Below the pieces are notes generated by a model. It had not been told where the DNA came from. It was given only the letters and a program-made list of their open reading frames with translations, and searched no databases. Below are positions 57,626-64,000 of a stretch of DNA of 64,000 bases, in pieces. The position numbers were made by a program, and so were the translations under genes. Numbering within the stretch: the first letter of the stretch is position 1; each line of letters starts with the position of its first letter. This stretch comes from Anisus vortex (lineage: Eukaryota > Mollusca > Gastropoda > Planorbidae). The stretch lies in the NCBI GenBank assembly GCA_949126835.1, contig OX421505.1:8927283-8991282 (forward strand). Direction: 5' to 3'.

Positions 57626-58139
57626 CGAAGCCCGAGGCAAACATGACACCCTCGGTCAGAGGGCTGCTATGTCGACTGTGTTCAACTGATGGACAGTGTA
57701 GCCGCATCAGACAAACGGACATGTAAGCAACCACTAATATGTATTCAATAATATCAAGTTTAAAGTAAGATTAAAGTAAAATGCCATGATTCTGCATTCC
57801 TTGGCTCTAATCAGTTATAACGAATACCTGACTCGATGTTTAGTACTGTAAAGTAAGGTTAAGGGGCATTATTGCTTTGGTTACTGGAGTTGCTGTGGTT
57901 ACGTTTTCATTGTTACAATAGCAAGATGTAATTAACTACAGGTAAATGTGTATTCTTGTTTATTTGTTGTTGGATTCTTTGTGTGTGTGTTGTTTTGTGC
58001 TGCTGTGTTGTTCTTAACTATTTCTTGTTGCTTTTGTTTTTCATAGTGTTTTGTTACATTTAATTTAGGCACTATTTTAGTGGAAATAACTCACAACTTT
58101 TGTAACGCAACTCTTCTGGCTAGAAGAACTTTCACTTCA

Positions 58140-58468
58140 TCACTTACACACACACGTACATACACACGCACACACACAAACACACACATAGATACATACA
58201 CAGACACACACAAAAACACAGACAGAGACACACACAGTGAGACACACACACAGAGACACACACAGACACACACAGACACACACAGACACACACACAGACA
58301 CACACACAACCACACACAGCCACACAAAGACACATACAGACACACACACACACACATACACACAGACACATACAGACACACACTCACAGAGACAAGCACA
58401 CACACAGAGACACAGACACACACACAGAGACACACACACAGACACACACACAGACACACACACAAAGG
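58140..58468. repeat. (CA)n-rich microsatellite with GACA interruptions
   Basis: Generates several meaningless ORFs (THTDTH and VCVCLC). No gene. Confidence 0.97.
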
Positions 58469-58610
58469 GTACGTTTAAGCCAATTCGGTTTATGGCGCTA
58501 TAAAATAGAATACAGTGTAAATAAACACACATTTTATGTTTGTTTTTCTTTTAATAGTCTCGACTCCCAATCCCCTTTTCCCATTTCCACCAATACTGTA
58601 CAAGCGTCTG

Positions 58611-58692
58611 TTAACCCTTCCTGTACCGACCTACTTACTATCTATGCTATCTTTAGTCCCGCTATATACGCGCCCGGGACTGTAAGGGTCAA
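58611..58692. mobile_element. TTAA-flanked MITE, copy 3
   Basis: Same 82-bp element as 3741-3822. The right TTAA has mutated to TCAA. Confidence 0.75.
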
Positions 58693-59137
58693 ATCAACTT
58701 CAGGACATATTGGTTTAAACTTTTGAAACGAAGGAAACTAAAGTAAACAATACAAATAAAAGGTCAATTGCTTATGCAAGTTTGAAAGGTCAGAGGTTGC
58801 AATTTGTACTGCCGGGAAATGGGGGGCTGATGCTAGTCGCACATTAAATAGACATCCCTGAAAAGACACCCTGTAACTGTCCACTCTATGGAGAAGTTTA
58901 AATCCAGGTCTGCCCGAAACCAGGCAGAAAAAAGCATTGGGGGCAATAAGTCTACTTAAGTAGGTCACATTTATCAGGAAACACTCGGCCTGCAATCAAA
59001 TAAGGACAATTTCGGACAACACAATATGAAAGTTGTTTCACGATATAGTAAATTTTTATTTCAAAATTTTTAGCCCAAAAAACTATTAAGAGACAATACA
59101 ATGAAAAGATGAACAAGAAAAGTTTGACAGTTTAGAT

Positions 59138-60211
59138 CATAGGTTCTGAACCCTTTTCGGCTCATCGCCCCATTTTAAACATTCCCCCCCCCCCTTCCGC
59201 CCATCTGGACTATAGTTTACGCAATTTTTTTTAGCCGAATAGACGTTTGAGTGATTAATTATCTTTAAAAAAACTGAAAAGGAAATATTCAATTGTAAGA
59301 ATTAATAGATAAAAAAATTGCCTAAACAAAAGGTTTAAATAAATCAATATTATTGTGAATCGTTTTCCTGGTGTGTTGCTAGCAATTTGTCTATTTTCGT
59401 TTCAACTTTGGTTGCAAAAGCCTTAGCTCTAATAATAAGTACTTTTTGTTATATTATAAAACAGAACTTGTTCGGCATCACTATTGAATCAGATGTGGAA
59501 ACATTTTTTTTAGTTAAAGGGAGATAATTAGCCTGTTTTATTTAAGCTAATATTTCTGTTGTTTTTTTCTATTATAGAAAATAAATGGCTTAAAATTTAT
59601 AACTTTAAAATGATCAAAATGTAAAAAGTATTTGAAAATTATATAAATATAATATGACTAAAGAATTTATATGTATATTTTCAAGCATTACAATAACTAC
59701 CCAGTATGTATGATTACTACTTATCTATACCCCTTATCATTATTGTAGAGTTTATGTAGGAGTATAAAACACATTAAGGACATCTCGGTTAAACTGAGAT
59801 CAAAATATCATTAATATTAGCATAAGTTAGGCGACTGTGATCGGTCAGCAGGGTTGACAAGCCGGTGAACCAACCACAGGACCAGCCGGTCGCACACTAT
59901 ATTCGCCAAATACATACCCCTACTTCATCGAAAAGTCACTGCGATTCCTATTTCTTTTAAATATTTAATAATATGTAGGCATACTGTTGGGGGATATCAG
60001 ATATTTAGCAGCACTTGCGTTTACATCACATTTCATCCTCCAAAAATTAATCGATTCAAATATCTGAAGTGTTAAAATATATCAGGTACGTTTGTACCGC
60101 CCACTTGCCCTTCACCGCCCCAAAATCGCCCCCCGGAATATCAGCGCCCCACTAAAGCTTTTAAACGCCCCTCCCCTCGGGGGGCGTAATCGCCCCCGTT
60201 GAGAACCTATG
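59138..60211. mobile_element. hAT-like element, 1074 bp, sister of 17151-18247
   Basis: Ends CATAGGTTCTGAAC and inverted CATAGGTTCTCAAC, with an exact 8-bp target duplication GTTTAGAT (59130-59137, 60212-60219). Inverted relative to the copy at 17151. Confidence 0.9.
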
Positions 60212-60286
60212 GTTTAGATAAAAAAGTAATTCACACATTTAGCCAGCTCGCAAACTAGCTGTATGAAATCGTTAATCTCTTTCCCC

Positions 60287-60287
<1 letters not shown>

Positions 60288-60343
<56 letters not shown>

Positions 60344-60345
60344 TC
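60288..60345. repeat. (CT)n microsatellite
   Basis: Pure CT tract. Confidence 0.97.
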
Positions 60346-60610
60346 TCCTCTCTATTTATCTGTCTCTCGTTTTTCAAAATGTTCTAGAACCTAACATCCA
60401 AACAAAAGTGGTTCACACGGCAGAGAGGTGCAATGTATTTGAAATGTCCTAGGCTTGTGTCCATGTAAAAACAAGCGCAACTGATTTTGTATATCACGAC
60501 TCTGTACCGGCTGGTGGGTCCCGGGGTCAAACCAACTCTAAGAGGTGCCTGAGATGAGTAGTTGCACCAAATTGAAAGCATTTGGGCATTGTGCAGGCCA
60601 CATAATCACG

Positions 60611-60835
60611 TTTTCACACACGGAGACACGCACCAGAGAATACACCACAAACACCCATATACACGTATTCGATACACAGCATTGACACACATACCAATTC
60701 GAATACTGACACAAAAACAAACACAAAACACAAACACACACACACAAGCAAACACGGACACATACATACACACACAAACTCACACACAAAGACACACGTG
60801 CACACATACACGAGACACACACACACGAAAACAAG
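60611..60835. repeat. (CA)n-rich low-complexity tract
   Basis: Imperfect CACA repeats, giving spurious ORFs on both strands. 60500-60610 may be a diverged SINE ('gcattgtgcaggccacataa'). Confidence 0.9.
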
Positions 60836-61746
60836 GAAACAATCTATTGAGAGAGAAGGTGTGTGTTGCTGTACACAGAGTGAGTTTACAGTGGAAATGT
60901 CATTGTACGAAAACAATTCTCTGGAACTCCAATCCCTAATTCTCAAAAAAAAAGGTAGCGGGGATGAATGAAGAGCTGACTCTACGTCCCCCGTACTTCA
61001 ACCTTCCCCCCTCCCACTCACACGCACCGCCTGTATCCTTTCGACGCCCTTTTTTAAAATACAAATTACATATTTTATATAACGCTATTCGTAACAATTA
61101 GTCTTCGAATGCGCTTTATATTTGTTGTTATTTTTTGGTTTAAAAAAAATGTCAAACAGTATCCACTTGTTTAATTGTGTTCAGAAGTTAGTTCCACCAT
61201 AGACTATTGTGTGGTTGTTGTTTTTTTCTAAGGGCCCATGAGCAGAATGACAAATTTCAAACGCGACAGGCAGACAATGATTGTCTGTCTCAATTGCAGA
61301 CAGGAGCAGTCGAAATCTGGCAATTTAGAACCCATATGGATTGCAATTATTATTTTAAAAAATTAAGTGGATTGGGGGACGTCCATTAATTACGTCAACA
61401 AAATAGGGGGGAGGGGGGGTCTGAAAAAGTTTGACAATTGTTGACAGGGGGGAGGGGGGGAGGTCAAGAAAAGTTGACGTCAACAATGTTACTTTTTATG
61501 AAATAAATAATGCTACAAATTTAGTACTAAATTCTGCATTTGTCCTGTTAAACCTACATAGATAACATGTAAAAACATGATTTTACGTTAATACAAATAT
61601 ACCAATTATGGAAACTACATTTGATCTGTCCTTTTTGTGTACATCTTGCTAGTTTGTAGATCTATGTATGGGTGGAAACTAATGCAATTGTTAGCAAGGC
61701 AAAGTGACCGACCAATTGTAGAAAACCTCACCTTCGCTGTCTAGCG
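60836..61746. other. Spacer, nothing firm
   Basis: G-rich stretches at 61405-61460. No ORF with a recognised domain. Confidence 0.5.
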
Positions 61747-62207
61747 TAGGGTTGCCAGACACTTGGGTGTCAAAAGGAGGACACCGAGAGACAAAAAGGA
61801 GGACACAGTGTTTCAATTGCATAGTTTCGCATTTAGCCCGCAATCAGTATGATTTTATTACAAGAGCTGCCACTAAGTTTAAATGTGTATTGGTAAACTG
61901 AGCAAGAAACAGTTTTGTTAAAATTAACATATAAATTCAATGTAGGCTGAAAGGCAGCGTGCATTTGGTGCTCATGCACGAGTCTTCTAAAAAACGGATA
62001 ATTCTTTTCTCGTAGGCAAATGATCACCTGTTTATTAATTATATTCTTAACATGTTAATACTAATTTTAAAATGTATTTGTCCTTATGCCTACAAAACTA
62101 TTACAAAAGCTGGACATTTTAAAGGTATTGTGCTTTGCCTGTCGGACGGAGGACAAGAGTCTAAATAGGAGGACATGCCCTCCTTTTGCCGACGCCTGGC
62201 AACCCTA
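61747..62207. mobile_element. hAT-like MITE, 461 bp
   Basis: Ends TAGGGTTGCCAGACACTTGG and inverted TAGGGTTGCCAGGCGTCGG. Target duplication GTCTAGCG/ATCTAGCG (7 of 8). Confidence 0.8.
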
Positions 62208-62540
62208 ATCTAGCGAGACATGGTGGCTGGAACACAAACACACTAACAAACTGTCTGCAGAAAACGTTCAGAAACCCAGTTTTTTTAACGCTCAGTATAT
62301 TTAAATTAGGCTAGGCGCCAGAGTCTGGCGTTCGTTATATAAGCCATGTAAGCGATGGCTGGGATTGACAATAGAACTAAAAACAATAATAGGCCCTCGC
62401 CGAGACTATAACTAATGTTTGTAAAACATTGAATGAAGTGAACTTTGTGAATCCAACGTGGTTATTTTAAAAATATTTCCTTCAGAAAAATAACTCTTGG
62501 TCCACCCCATGAAGTAGGCCTACGACTTAAAAAAAAAAAA

Positions 62541-62795
62541 GAATTCCGTCAGACAAAATTGATCCATAGGGCCGGTGAAGCAGCGTTCACCAGTTTCCGT
62601 GGCCACGGCATACTAGGTGATTGTGTGGCCAGCACTATGCACAGCCGCCTTTACTTTACCCCAACTAAGGTCAGGTACCCATCAGAGCTGGGTAAACTCA
62701 GGGACACCCTCAAATCCTGGGAAAAAATCCTAGCCTCCACCATGATTCGAACCCAGGACCTTCGGATCGCCAGTCGAACGCGATGCCGCTCGTTT
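62541..62795 (-). mobile_element. tRNA-derived SINE, near full length
   Basis: 'ccgtcagacaaaattgatcc' to antisense B box 'gattcgaacccaggaccttc'. Confidence 0.85.
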
Positions 62796-63100
62796 AACAT
62801 AATATTCCTAATTCTGATATATAAACTAATATATTTTTGCTCACTACGTTATGATAGGTGAAATATTAAAATTATGTCGATTAGGCTACATATTTATTAA
62901 TTTGTAGTTTTCATTTCTAATTTTCTGGAAAAATATAATGAGATAAAAATGTATTAGTATCAGTGGCGTCGCCAGTATTACAGGGAGTGGGTGGCAAATA
63001 GTGCAAGGTAGAGGGGAAGGGAAGGCAACTACCGTGTGTACATAATGTTTGTGAGTGTGGACAATAATGTAAGAATGAATAGTGAACATATGGTTAAAAC

Positions 63101-63739
63101 TAGGTATGTTAAAACCGGTTTTATAAAACCGGTTTAAAACCGGATTTTGATTTCTCCCCCCCCCCTCTCCCCCCTTCCCGCGCAATGTCACAAGCTACAG
63201 GTCGGAAAAGCCAAATGTGCGTAGTTTTGTAGGTATATTTGAAAAATAGTTCATATTTAATTAGTGTTTGCAGGGCATTCAAGAGGTTTATTTCTTTGAA
63301 TACAATATGATTTTATACGCTTTACATAAAATTCTTTAGAACTAAAAAAATCTGGGATAATAGATTAAAAACGATAATAGCTTTCAATAGTGATAATCAA
63401 ATTTGCGATTGTCGTTGACCTTGATATTAAAAAGCATTTGAAGAGGATGACTATGTTAATTCAGGATGCTTAGTACGCAGATGCGTACGCAATCAAGTGG
63501 TACTGCCACCGCTCCTGCTTATCTGTTGGGGACATAGTTTACAACGAGCCATCGTTCACAACGTTTTTTCAAAATTTTCGGGCACAAAGGATTGTAACTG
63601 TAACTTAACATTTGGTTTGATGTTGTTTTTATCGCAAGCCATAGCCTACCGCCCAACCAGGAAACCGAAATCCGGTTTGGAAAATCAAAACCGGTTTTCG
63701 GTTTCAAAACCGGAATCCGGTTTTCGGTTAACATCCCTA
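63101..63739. mobile_element. Inverted-repeat element, 639 bp, AACCGG-rich ends
   Basis: Ends TAGGTATGTTAAAACCGG and inverted TAGGGATGTTAACCGAAAAC, with several AAACCGG copies inside each end. A related half-copy is at 28917-28975. No ORF with transposase motifs. Confidence 0.65.
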
Positions 63740-64000
63740 GATAAATAGAATGCTAATTTACCACTAGTGCACAACTTCCCCCTCAACTATTTGACAATTA
63801 ACATTGTACCAAAAGCTATTTTAGTGAAACGTAGAATTAGACATGATTAAATATGTAGGCCTATATGAAAAAAACAATTGTAAACATATGAGAATTATAG
63901 TCAATTAGAAATCTTTTTAACAAGTTTTAAAATGTATTACAATTAATTATAGTATAGACCTTTCCGTTTTAAATCTATTTTAAACATAAAAGTAAGCGTC

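Noticed and set aside
58080..58532. Overlapping ORFs rich in TH or VC
   Set aside because: Translations of the (CA)n microsatellite.

Overview
This is a eukaryotic, invertebrate-type nuclear window. It is AT-rich, gene-poor and packed with transposable-element remnants, microsatellites and minisatellites. The genes use signal-peptide exons, GT-AG introns and single-pass receptor architectures. The dispersed tRNA-derived SINE (about 13 copies) and the overall repeat mixture look to me like a heterobranch gastropod (planorbid-type) snail; that assignment is recollection and inference, not a search result.

Four genes can be supported. Gene 1 (join 2251..2396, 3897..6213; 820 aa) and gene 2 (join 32101..32249, 32376..33969; 580 aa) are + strand paralogues. 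In each, a short signal-peptide exon with a C-x12-C motif is joined by a phase-2 intron to one large exon. That exon encodes a cysteine-rich, Ig-like, N-glycosylated ectodomain, one membrane helix, a shared juxtamembrane box (F-I-x-K-x-G-x2-L-Y-x-Y-Y-Y) and a long tail with an SH3-binding proline cluster and tyrosine motifs. Gene 3 (46592..47887, +, 431 aa) has almost no ectodomain: about 20 residues, one helix and a long tail with repeated Y-x-N motifs, the layout of a LAT-type transmembrane adaptor. A degraded signal-peptide exon of the gene 1/2 type lies at 40114..40236. Gene 4 (52480..53019, -) encodes a MAPEG/TMEM79-like multi-pass protein with a 5' UTR exon ending at 53780.

Layout: 1-2.2 kb SINE, 58-bp satellite and LINE tail; 2.2-6.4 kb gene 1; 6.4-31.6 kb nested LINEs, hAT-like elements, a Helitron-like element and six large tandem arrays; 32.1-34.0 kb gene 2; 34-46 kb hAT elements, a foldback element and the orphan exon; 46.6-48.4 kb gene 3, whose last 43 coding bases are amplified into an 11-copy array; 52.5-53.8 kb gene 4; 54-64 kb nested transposons and microsatellites.

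Working together (inference): genes 1-3 look like a small receptor/adaptor cluster. Two ligand-binding type I receptors have divergent ectodomains and SH2/SH3-docking tails, one with an ITIM-like and a YxxM site, and they sit beside a possible membrane adaptor. This resembles in outline the polymorphic transmembrane clusters linked to parasite resistance in Biomphalaria, but orthology is untested. A 161-bp piece of gene 1, spanning its splice acceptor, has been copied into a LINE 4 kb downstream.
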